Of a DNA stretch of 64,000 bases, positions 54,040-64,000 are shown piece after piece. The stretch covers positions 15,348,073-15,412,072 of the forward strand of contig JABAKD010000027.1 in assembly GCA_012845835.1 (NCBI GenBank), written 5' to 3'. The notes beneath the pieces are model-generated. The model was not told the DNA's origin, made no database searches, and saw only the letters and a list, made by a program, of their open reading frames with translations. The first letter of the stretch is position 1. Every line of letters begins with the position of its first letter. The DNA is from Undaria pinnatifida (Eukaryota > Sar > Phaeophyceae > Laminariales > Alariaceae). The translations under genes were made by a program, and so were the position numbers.

Positions 54040-57000
54040 TCTAATGCACCCCGTTCCTCCTTTAAATTTCACGGGGGAGAGGGGGGGAGGTATACGGGAG
54101 GAAACGGGGGGGGGGGGGGCTAAGGAGAGAACAAAGGGTGGGCGGCGTGGTACGGGAGAGGGTCATGGGGAAGGGTGCGGTTTTCAAGGAGGATGTAATC
54201 CGCAAGAAAGAAAGGCCAAAGTCTGTGACGTCAAGGGAGGGCTGCGCAGCGAAATGGTGTTTGTTTGGGGCGGGTGTAGGTGTGCTTGGGGTGTGTTGTG
54301 GTATTTCTTGGTGGCATTTAGTGGTGTTCGTAGTGCACGTGGTGACTGGTGCACTAATACGGGGGAGAAGGGGGGGGGTATCATGTGGTGATGCTTGTCT
54401 GGCATTGGGTGGCCCAGGCTAAATGTACTCGTAAAGGGGGAGAGGGAGGAGGTGGGTGTTCGGGAGGCAACGGAGGGGGTCATGGGAGAACAATGAATGG
54501 GCGGCGTGGTACGGGAGAGGGTCAGGGAGAGGGGTGCGGTTTCCAAGGGGGAGATTGCCGCCAAGGGAGGGGTGCGCGGCTACAGGGTGTTCCTTTTGGG
54601 GGGGCACATAGGCCCCAAGGGAGGAAGTCGAAGCCTCGGACGGCAAAGGAGGGCTGCGCGGCTACAAGGTGTTTCTTTTGTTTTGGAAGGGAGGGAAGGT
54701 ATGGTCGGGATATGTCCTGGTGTGTCCGGGTTTCATGTAGTGGTGTTTGTGTTACATTTGGTGAGTCAGGCGCAGTATGACGGGGGAGAGGAGAGGGGGG
54801 GCTGTCATGTGGTGTTCGTCTTGCATGTGGTGGCCCAGATGCAGTAAAAGGGGGGAGAGGGGAGGGGGGTGAATGTTCGGGGCGCAACGGGGGGGGGGGG
54901 GTCGGGAGAGAACAAAGGGTGGGCGGCGTCGTACGGGAGAGGGCCAGGGGGAGGGATGCGGTATGCAAGGGGGGCATAGTCCGCAAGAAAGAAAGGCCGA
55001 AGCCTAGGGCGGTACAGGAGAGCTGGGTGGCTAGGGGGCCACGCAGTCGAGGGGGTAGGAATGCAGCGGCCGCGACATCGAGTATGGGCGAAGGATGGGA
55101 GTTCGCGGTAAGGGGGGGGGGAGTGCAAGGGGGGGAAGGGGGGGCGAACGACCGGGAAGAGGAAGGGGGGGGGGGGGGGAGGCGGAAAAGGGGCCGCGAA
55201 CGACCGCGAGGAGGGCTGGGGGGCGGCGGGGATCGGGGTGGGAGGGGCGGCGAAGGGGCTGCGCACGACCGGGAAGAGGAGGGTGTGGAGGCGGAACGGG
55301 GGATGCGTACGACCGAGATTTGGAGGGGGGGCGGCGGCAAAGGTGCTTTGGACGACCGGGAGGAGACAAGGGGGGGGGGGGGGGACAACTTGCGACCCCG
55401 AGGCGAGGGGGGGTGGGGGGGGGCGAGCGCTGCACGGGGGGGGTGCACAATGAGTCATGGGGAGCAGGAGGCAGCGGGACCGCACACGAGCCGGAGAGAG
55501 ATTACGGCAAGAGGGTTAAACGCGGAATATTGGGACCGGTTTTTTTTAAGGGGACCATCCCCGCAAGGGGCCTGGAAATAATACAGCGGCTGGAGAGTCG
55601 GGCACCGGCGGGCAAGGGGCAGACGCGGCACGCAGATCATGCAAAGGCGTGGAGACACGTCTGGGGCGGCACTGAAGGGGGCGATGTCACAGCAGAGAGG
55701 AGGGGATTCAAGGTGATGTGGACGTTAGGAGGAGAGCGCCATACATAAAAAGGGGGGCGGGCGGCGGAAGTCGGATGGTGCGAGGTTTGCGAATTAATGG
55801 CAACCGGAGCAGGAGGAGGGGGGGCGGGGGCGGCACCATCTGCAGCAAAGCAAGCCGCGTCTGAATAGGCAAGAAAAATAGGGGCTACGGTGGGGGTGGA
55901 GTGGGGGTAGGAAGGTGGCAAAGTAAGGGAGATGGGGAGTGGTGGGAGGGGTCGGGATGAGCGCCTGTCGGGGAGAGAACGGAGGTGTGAGGCGCATTTC
56001 GTTTCCCGCTTCTTGACATAACTCCAGCAGAGAGGAACATGGGTTAGGACCCATCGTTCGAGGTGGTAGGGGGACTGGGGCTGTACCTGGAGACGGGAGT
56101 GTACGGGAGATGCAGGATGACAGATTTGGACGGAGGAACGACGATCAGAAGACGGGAAGGCGGGTACGGGAGCTGGTTATTTATCCATGTCCCGGGGTCG
56201 GCGGTGCAGTGGGCAGAGGAACTGGGAGTGGAAGGGACGGCAACCGAATGAGGTGTGGGAGGGGAGAGGTAGGGATCAGTTCGGCCGTGACAAATCGGCT
56301 CTTGTGGAGGGCATCAAAGCCGTTTGCAGGGTAGGCGGGAAGGGGCACAACGCTTACTGCATGAGGAGAAACGCAGCATTCTCGGAGGGGGGCAACTGGG
56401 ACCGGGAAATACGAAGGCAGGGGCCCGCATGGGTATACATACGTTTCAAGGGAAGTAACAGACTAGGGGAGGAGAGTGGTGGTCACGGTGAGGACGGAGG
56501 GAGGATGCAGCGGACTTCCTCGTAACGCTGTTCTAGTACTACAGAAGCAGTCTCCCGGGGGAAGCGGACAACGCCAGCAAATGGCGTGCAGGAGAGGTGA
56601 AGGCGTTGACGAGGAGGAAAGCGACGGACGGCTGAAGGAGCGGGCGGGGGAGAGGGGGGAAGAAATGGAGATCGCAGGGTAGAGGGGAGCAGTGTGGTAA
56701 CTCGTACCGGAGAATTCGCGATTCACTCCGCGAGGATAGCGGGGTGGCAAGGCCGGGGGAGAAGGGGGGCACCATCGTGGGCGACCCAGAGAGAAGGAAG
56801 GTGGGAGTCGAAGACATTTGCAAGGGTTTGAGGTCGAACACAAAGGACCCACTGCGCGGAGCCAGAATTCTAGTGGAAATACAGGGGAGCCGGGTAGGCA
56901 GCCGGGGCAGCGGGGGAAATGGGGCGTGCACAGACGGGATACGAGGAGGAGCGGGCTAAGAACGCGGCTTCTGAATGGGTTCTGGCTTCTGGGCTGTTGA

Positions 57001-57090
57001 GCTTGTCTGTCAGAGTAGGGGGGCAAATCAGCCGCGTACAGTAGCCGGAAGAAGAGGCGGTTGGGGGGGGGGGGGGGGGGGGGGGGAGTG
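54040..57090 (+). repeat. G-rich, strongly strand-asymmetric tract with about 360-420-bp tandem units
   Basis: The plus strand is dominated by G and A, with many runs of 5-15 G. At least three diverged units start with GGGCGGCGTGGTACGGGAGA-like sequence at about 54138, 54499 and 54919. They share later landmarks (CAAGAAAGAAAGGCC; GGGCTGCGC; GTGGTGTTTGT). After 55.5 kb the G-richness continues without clear units and ends in a 24-G run at 57063-57086. Pro/Ser-rich frames on the minus strand and Gly/Arg-rich frames on the plus strand follow from composition alone. Confidence 0.75.
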
Positions 57091-57099
57091 GACGAGAGA

Positions 57100-58800
57100 G
57101 AACCGTCACAGTTTCACCCCCGGGGACGCCATGATGCTATTAATATTAATATTAATAATGCAACAAGCATATTTTCGTGAAAAGCAGACTATTACGAGCT
57201 GGTTCCAGCAATCATCGAAGCTTCTCGGCTTCAAGCTTTTGCACCTTGGTTTCTTGAGTTGCACATGTGCATGATGAAATCTGGCATGGTTGTGCGTCAT
57301 GACAAGGCGTAACGACTCCATGATGGACTTTCGTATATATACCTGGTAGTTTACTTCTCCAGATACATTTCACCATTTATTTGTTCTGAATTTTAGGCAA
57401 CTGAGACCCTCTCTGACGAGAACGTAATGTGTACCTCAAAACAAGCTCAATGGGGATTCGGTCTACATTGTCATCAAGCACAACCCTGCCAAATTTCGCT
57501 TTCAACTCTCAAAACCAAGGTGCGAAAAATATTCCGTATGGTAGAGATATTCGCGGACAGACCTCGCCTCCCTGTCAGGCTAGCTTACCCCGCGGCCGAA
57601 AGTGCGAGAAGAAACACTCGGCCGCCGGCCCATGAAAAATAATAAGTTCCCTGTAGGTGGATGAAAAATAATTAGTTCCCTGTGGGTTTCCAAAGAGCCC
57701 CATCCATTGTGCAAGTTCTTTGGCCGGCATTTGATATGGCAGTCCCTCGCGGTTCGTGGCTCGCAGAACAAACCAAGTGTCACGGACGAAAGTGTCACGG
57801 ACGTCATCTTGTTGATGCCAGTATATCACACGTTTAGTGTCGAATAACTTGGACGTATGTATGGCCCGAGTTAATGGCTAAATAAAAATACATGTGGGTC
57901 ATGTGGGTCGCAGGTACACTTTCTACAGTGGCATAGTCATATACTACACTATACTATACCGGTATGGTACATCGTGCCATCTTCTCATCAAGATTTGTAT
58001 GAACGGTAGCTGTTCCAGAGGTGTTCGATATCGTGGCTTCTTGTACTAAAAGGGGTCGTGGAGTCTCCGTAGCCCCACGTGACAGAGAGACGGGCAAACT
58101 CGTTTCCCGCGGATAAGTAATCACCTGTCGACTCTCGTTCTTCCTGTATGGCACTTGTATCGGTTTGCCCTTGTTTGGTTCGCCGTCGAACCTTACCTCA
58201 ACCTAGCGTGTACTACGCGCTACGCAAGATAAGAAGAGAAGCTGTGGCAGCCGTGAGTCGAACCTTGGCATACCCAACCCCTCGCATATAGGTATTTCGA
58301 ATAGATAGATCAAATCCATGTGCAACAACGCCTCCCAAAGTAATATGCACAATCGACTCTCGCGAACTACGCTTCGCACGCCAACACGAGCTTCACCGAC
58401 GATGCGTTCCCCTCGTTGACGCGGTCGCGTGCATGTGCTTAGTGTCAACCAATTCGGCGCATTCATTGTTTTATTAATATCATATGGCTCGAAGGTGGTA
58501 AATTACTACTGCCGCTGGAACCAGCTTGTAGGCATTTCCATTGCTTTCCGAAATGTATTTTGTTTTTGACTTGCGATGATTTCGATTGTGGGTTTTGCAG
58601 AAGAGAACACGAAAAGAGAAAGAGGAGTCGCACTCCTACAAAGGTCAAAAAGAAAAAACAAATCGGAGCGCTGTGACTTCTGTTCGAATCGAGAAAACGA
58701 CGGGTTTCTTCAAAACACGAAGTTTTGTAACCCCCCCCTGCAAGGCCCCGTCTCGAAAGGGCTACGTGGTCAATGGACAAACGACTAAGGCCAGCGACAA
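57100..58800. other. Unassigned stretch with possible exon fragments
   Basis: Two short plus-strand stretches have protein-like composition: ELVPAIIEASRLQAFAPWFL near 57198-57257, and NKLNGDSVYIVIKHNPAKFR near 57446-57505. Neither is long enough to name. A small duplication (AAAATAATAAGTTCCCTGTA) lies near 57635-57690. Nothing else was recognised. Confidence 0.35.
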
Positions 58801-59118
58801 ATGACTACGCCCCCCCCTGTCTGGCTCCTTGAAAAAAAAATAGAGTGGGTAAGACTATATTTTTTAGTGCTCTCGTCGTCTTACTTGTCACAAGACAAAT
58901 TGAAGCAGCTGAAGAGCTTTATTAATAGGAAGAAAAATCCGGACGGACATCGGGTGTGCCCTTGGGCAGGGAGTAGAAAGACAACGCACACAACACACAA
59001 AACAATCTACGATACGTGATACGTGATACGAATGCATGAATACGACACCATCAGTAACCCGTAACCAGCACGCACGTTCCCCGAAACTCGGACTACATAC
59101 ATGATTATGCGAGTTAAT

Positions 59119-59411
<293 letters not shown>

Positions 59412-59596
59412 AAGAAAACGCAGTGATTCTACAAGCGGTCTACTTTATTCAGTAGCTGTTGCGCCGCCTGGTTCCTCTCGGAACCTCCAAAAAACAAACA
59501 CAACAGCAGCTTGCGCTGCCGATGTAGTAACGAGGACCGCCGATAGGGACAGCTGACGCTATCGCTATCGCTATACGTACTGGGAAAAGAAGGACA

Positions 59597-59738
59597 CGCC
59601 AGCTAGCGCTAGATTGCAAGGGCAATTGAAGTAAATCGACACACGACGTCTCAAGTGGTCTATGAAAATACGTGCAAGTGTGATGAGCTAGAGCTTTATT
59701 TTTCCCCATCCGCCGGAGAATTAAAAAAAAAAACTAGA
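59597..59738 (+). repeat. A-tailed retroposon-like element S1, copy 3
   Basis: From GCTAGCGCTAGATTGCAAGG through AAGTAAATCGACACACGACG and GAAAATACGTGCAAGTGTGA to CCATCCGCCGGAGAATTA, it is followed by an A-rich tail. It is more diverged than copies 1 and 2 and has an extra TCTCAAGTGG segment. Confidence 0.75.
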
Positions 59739-59744
59739 AAAAAC

Positions 59745-59905
59745 TAGAACACATGCCATGTTTCACTACGACTTCTTCGCCGCGCCGATCTGTGTACGTA
59801 TGGAATGTTCCTCTCGGAACTCCAAAAAACAACAAACGAAAACACATCTCATGTTTCAATTCGACGTCTTTGCCGCGACGACCTTGTATACGTGTCGAAT
59901 TTTCA
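59745..59905 (+). repeat. Diverged tandem duplication, about 70-bp units
   Basis: Two units contain ACACATGCCATGTTTCACTA and ACACATCTCATGTTTCAATT. Each is followed by CGAC(T/G)TCTT(C/T)GCCGCG and a GTGTACGTAT/GTATACGTGT block. TTCCTCTCGGAACTCCAAAA lies between them and occurs again near 59475. Confidence 0.6.
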
Positions 59906-60202
59906 TACCTGGTACGCAATACGCAACCATCATAAAAGTATTTACAAAATACTGTACCCGGTTTGATGTTATTATTGCTGTTTCCCTCTTTCTTTCCATT
60001 TTTTTTTCTTTGTTTTTTCCTCTCTCTAATGTTTTTTCTTTCCTTGCATGTAGTCTGGTGTGCTGGCTTGCACGCGTAATCATTGCACTTCATTGCCGGT
60101 CGCCCCGGTGGTCTATTAATAGTGGTTACCCTCGAATACTACTAGCGTTGGTCCTTGAGTTCGATGCCCACCGTGGTGAGAATTTGAAGAAAGATCAGCT
60201 GT

Positions 60203-60427
60203 TGAGAGCGCCTACTATTGATAGCAGCGTGGGTAGGCACAATTCGACGCGAGTCGACGAGGGAAGAAAAAGCTGAACTAGTCTCGCGATAAAAATGAAG
60301 GTACGTGTCGCAGTGGGGAGGGGTGGGGAGAGCCCCGTATGTGACCCCGGATCTGAGTTACTATTAATACTGGGAGGAAGTGTGAGAGCAGTGCGAGGAT
60401 AATAAATGGGATGGAAAAAAAACAAAA
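60203..60427 (+). repeat. Short A-tailed repeat S2, copy 3
   Basis: This copy is collinear with 45698-45917: GAGAGCGCCTACTATTGATA, ATTCGACGCGAGTCGACGAG, GTGACCCCGGATCTGAGTTA and AATAAATGGGATGG, then A-rich sequence. Confidence 0.7.
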
Positions 60428-60606
60428 AATCATGGCCAAATCACCTTTGCTGTATTTGCGATGCATATCACTGTCTTTAGTTTTTCACCACAGAGAAAGC
60501 TCGTCTCTACATGTCTCTATATACGAGGAGGCAGTCGGCACGGACAATGGTTGTGCCGGAGGCAGATGGATGGAGATATAACTTTAACGCAAATAACATA
60601 CACATA

Positions 60607-61332
60607 AGGCCATTTCTAACGACACTTTTTTGGCAAGTTTCTTGCCAATTTGGCGAGGTTTTGGTGGGTTTGGACTTGCCAAAATAGCAAAAAACTTGCC
60701 AAAGTTTTATTTGGGTATTTCCGTTCCGCTTCGTTGGCAAGTTTTTGGAAAGTGAGATTTGCCATTTCATTTGCCATTTTAGGCCAATAACGCCAACGCA
60801 AGGTTGCACAAATCAGACCACCCCAAGACGTCCGACACTAGACTTGCTCTAACTTCTGCAACAGCGGGAGGTGCGGAGGATACACGGTGTCATTGCAGCA
60901 GCTATGATAGTGCCGACGACACTGGCCGTGCGGCCCGCGTGGATGCCACATGGGCGTCGTTTTGAGCGGGTGCTGAATCATCATCACCAACAGCAGCCGC
61001 CCCAGCTTTTCCCAAGCGAATTTGATCGGGCTGGAAGGACTGCCAACCTCTGAGGTACATCGGCTGTGCCTGGAGTCCTTTCTGCGCCAGCATTTACTCC
61101 ACAGAGAGCGTCGGCGTGCCGTTGGCTCCCTTCTGCTGCTGCTGTGAGGGGTTTGAATAAAATCTGAGGGCGTTATGACGCGAAACTTGCCAAATATTCC
61201 CAAAAACTTGCCAAATGTGCAGTGTTTCGCGTTAAAAAGCTTTGTCGTCTTTTCGGAAAGTGTTACGCCAACGTTTTCTTGCCAAAACAGCAAGAGTTTT
61301 GGAAATTTCGTTTGGTCGTTAGAAACGACTCT
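60607..61332. mobile_element. 726-bp inverted-repeat DNA element, flanked by TA
   Basis: The left end reads AGGCCATTTCTAACGAC and the right end, reversed, AGAGTCGTTTCTAACGAC. TA dinucleotides lie outside both (60605-60606 and 61333-61334). Many CTTGCCAA/TTGGCAAG repeats fill the subterminal parts in both orientations. The centre (60850-61150) has a short plus-strand frame (RRIHGVIAAAMIVPTTLAVR...RRFERVLN) that I cannot assign; it may be a captured or transposase-derived fragment. No catalytic motif is visible, so it is non-autonomous. Confidence 0.7.
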
Positions 61333-61930
61333 TACAACCAACGGTATTACTTCGAAGTATAACTTTCACCGCAACATATGATGAATATGCAGACCACACC
61401 TGGTACCACGCATTCAAGACAAGAGCGGGGTAGGACTATTAATAGGGGTAGGACTAGGGTACTCGGGACTAGGGTACTCAGGACTAGGGGTAGGGGGCTC
61501 GGAGTATGAAGCAAAGCAGAAACCAAGTGAGAAGAGATACAACGTTGTCAAGCAGTAACGCCACGGGGGATCCCACAGGAATATTTTGAGTCGGAGCTCG
61601 TAAGGAGGCATTTCGCGTACTTGGTACATATAAAACCACTTGAAAATAGATTACGCCATCAGCATACAGAAACCTTGTTTCGAAAGTTTAGAAAAAAATG
61701 CAGCGAATACCCAACATTACAGAGCTTTTGAGGTGTTTTTGGCTCATTTTCGGACTCCATAACTTCCTGCCCCTCACGGGAGTGAAATATTGTTTGCCTC
61801 CGGCTTTTCTTCTACGACTCTAGGAGAGTTACATCCGCCTGGCGAGCAGCAATCTTGTGGTGAAAACCGTTTTTGCATCGGTGATGTACCCATCGTATTA
61901 AGCTCCCGCGCGTAAATTGAAACATTTCAG

Positions 61931-62235
61931 CCATTTTGGAAGCTTTTGGTGTTGCTGGCTGCCTACGACTGCTGTCAGGCGCACCCGACGTCGTCATACA
62001 CCCCACCAGGAGCGTCCCTCAATTTCCCGAACCGTGGTTGCTTGTGGGGAGCTGTAGCTGCTCGTCAGTGAGGTGCACACGTTTTTTTTTCTCGTTTTGT
62101 GTACAACAAGTTTGATCACTGCAGCGCCTCAAAGTTGAGGTGTGGACCTCTGCTGAGAACCGGAGGAAAAACAATCTGAAGAGACACACAGCATCCATGG
62201 ATGAAGCACTCTTGACCCTGGTGTACCCTGCCTAA
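61931..62235 (+). CDS. Two putative 3' exons of an unknown gene
   Basis: Exon 61931-62067 follows a TTTCAG acceptor and ends at TCA|GTGAGG. A 57-bp intron with a pyrimidine-rich middle ends in CACTGCAG. Exon 62125-62235 then runs in frame to TAA. The deduced peptide includes AILEAFGVAGCLRLLSGAPD, PQFPEPWLLVGSC and RLKVEVWTSAENRRKNNLKR, and ends DEALLTLVYPA. The intron contains an in-frame stop, so splicing would be needed. A possible earlier exon with a good acceptor starts at 61824 (ESYIRLASSNLVVK), but its junction is unclear. I recognise no family. The intron is short for this genome, so chance remains possible. Confidence 0.35.
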
Positions 62236-62579
62236 CCGTAAGCCACGAACCAGGCGAAGTGCTAAACGCAGCGTGTTAACATGGCCATGCTTCTTACTAT
62301 TCCGATAAAACATCTATTAATAGATAGGAGAGACACCGGAAAACCGGGGACCAGGGGACGCTCGTGTCCACCCTAAGTTTTAAACGATATACACCACACT
62401 ATTGAATGATAGCACACCCTTCTCGTCATCCTTTTGGGGCCCGCACACCAACGCCGACCAACGCCAGGTAACGCCAAATAATTTTGTTGGGTGTGTGCTT
62501 GGTTGGGTTTGGGTTCGGTTGCGCTGCGGCCGCACATGGAATGGGTGGGCGGGTGATTGGGTGATCGGGTTGGGCCCAG

Positions 62580-62870
62580 TAGATAAGCGTTAGGGTTAGG
62601 GCTACGATGTACTGCTTTACTTTGGGTTGGGTTGGGTGGTGTTGGGTTGGGTGGTGTTGGGTTGGGTTGGGCTGGTGTATGGTTGGGTTGGGTTGGGTTG
62701 GGCTGGTTTGGAGCGGGTGGGGTTCTGGGTTGGGTTGGGTTCTGGGTTGGGCTGGGTTGGAGTGGGATGGGTTGGGTTCTGTTGGGTTGAGTTGGGTCTG
62801 GTTGCGGTGCGGCCGTACACACGTGGGTGGGTGGGTGGGTGGGTGGATGGGACGGTGAGTGGGTGGCTGG
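62580..62870 (+). repeat. GGGTT-type telomere-like minisatellite
   Basis: After TTAGGGTTAGGGC (62589-62601), the plus strand carries an irregular array of GGGTT, GGGTGGT and GGGCTGG words to about 62790. (GGGT)n sequence follows to about 62870. The Pro/Thr/Asn/Gln-rich minus-strand frames across it are artefacts. Confidence 0.85.
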
Positions 62871-64000
62871 TTAGCTTTGCATTTTTCAGTGGTCCAAAAC
62901 CTGCCTCCTCGTCCCTCCAAACCACCGGCAGCTGCGAAACCCTAAATTATTGTGTGTGATGCGCGCGCCTTCCACGTACGGGCCACCACGCGCTCGGGAA
63001 CACTTCATGACTTTGTGACTGGTGAAACTCAGCCCCAAAGCAACTGAAAGCCCACAAGAATAGACAGTTCAGATCAACCCCAGGAGCGAATTATCGGACA
63101 GAGACAGCGTACGATGCGTTTTCGGCCAATCTGAGTGCTACATGGTGTGTGTTCGTTACTCTAATCCAGAGTGCACCTTAGCACTTGTGTTAGGCTCCAA
63201 AATGACCAGGTGTACGCCAGTGCCTGTTTTCGGTCGTCTGCCATAATTTTTTTCCGATGGCGGGGACATAAAATACGCTGCCGTACATGGTCCTCGTTTG
63301 GTGAGGTGATATGCCAGACGACAATACCCGCACTAACGTAGGGCCCCGAAACATCCCGCGATCGTGCGGTACTCTGTACCAGGTAGAACGGGGTCGTGAA
63401 AAGTAATTTTCACCGCACCAAGCTGGGGCCACGCACAAAATGTCATACAAACATATACTCCGGAGTATATATTACCGCACAAACGCAAGACCACGGCTGC
63501 TGTCCAACAAAAATAGCCGTGCGGCTCCCTTAATATCTGCTGTTCGGTGGTTTGGACAAGTTTCATGTGTTGACATCGTTCAGCTCATATGATCATGACA
63601 TGACGATGTTATGACGATCACGAGAGGACGATGTTACGATTTCTACAGGATTTCAGAGGGAAAAGTAGACGAATAACATTGACTATCCCAGCGTGTTGAC
63701 CACACGACGCAACGCGGGCTCGTGGCTGACGGGGTCGTTGCAACACGATATGGAAAACTACAATCCAAGGGGTTGTACGACACAGGCGTTGAATGATACT
63801 AATGATCCTGCTGCGTTCTCATGCTAGACGGTTGATGAGGCCGAACGTTATGATTGTTTTGATCCCGTGTTTTGGGTCCCAAAAGGAAAAAGAAAAAAGG
63901 ACCTCCTTACGATAGCATTTCAGAGGGGGAAAAAAGTGAAAACTTTCTGAAGATGACAGCACATTGCAGTATAGCACAAGGTAATATAGTAGTGTTTTAT
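62871..64000. other. Right end of the window, nothing recognised
   Basis: No gene, splice pattern or repeat with a second copy in the window was recognised in this stretch. Short frames near 63190-63566 show no domain. Confidence 0.5.

Noticed and set aside
54522-55485. Long minus-strand Pro/Ser-rich frames (226-308 residues)
   Set aside because: They lie wholly in the G-rich tandem tract; all overlapping frames on both strands are open because C/G runs avoid stop codons. No domain is visible.
62373-62925. Pro/Thr/Asn/Gln-rich frames on the minus strand
   Set aside because: They are translations of the GGGTT array; three frames are open at once and composition explains them.

Overview
This is nuclear DNA of a eukaryote with very long introns, many dispersed repeats and abundant CAG/CAA-type microsatellites. 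Spliced genes with 0.4-4.6 kb introns, chromodomain Ty3/gypsy and Ty1/copia elements, and a plant/cyanobacterial-type pyridoxamine-phosphate-oxidase-like gene suggest a photosynthetic stramenopile, perhaps a brown alga. That assignment is inference. There are no bacterial operons, rRNA genes, CRISPR arrays or convincing tRNA genes.

Host genes. (1) A minus-strand first exon of an M20-family metallopeptidase lies at 10714-11013; the rest of the gene was not found. (2) Diverging from it across about 400 bp is a complete three-exon plus-strand gene (11413-15902) for an FMN-binding PNPOx/Alr4036-type flavoprotein. (3) A minus-strand protein kinase gene has six phase-consistent exons between 52519 and 41721, from the VAIK lysine to the stop; its glycine-loop exon was not found. 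(4) Two weaker plus-strand exons of an unknown gene lie at 61931-62235.

LTR elements. A very young Ty3/gypsy chromovirus (1153-9345, minus) has nearly identical LTRs and looks whole. A Ty1/copia element (22509-28748, minus) has about 2% diverged LTRs and a perfect 5-bp target duplication; it sits inside a copy of a longer unclassified repeat and has a few breaks. An older, fragmentary Ty3/gypsy relic (about 43050-45045) lies in the last intron of the kinase gene.

Other repeats. There is a 989-bp terminal-inverted-repeat element with TA target duplications (39629-40617). A second, 726-bp inverted-repeat element lies at 60607-61332. Two 200-bp elements flank the kinase catalytic-loop exon, one ending 8 bp from its splice acceptor. 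Two short retroposon-like families with A-rich tails are present; one has an occupied and an empty target site both inside this window. Several tandem arrays occur, with units of 21, 27, 78, 139 and about 150 bp. A 3-kb strongly G-rich tract lies at 54.0-57.1 kb, with a telomere-like GGGTT array at 62.6 kb. Most open frames in the repeats are low-complexity and probably non-coding.
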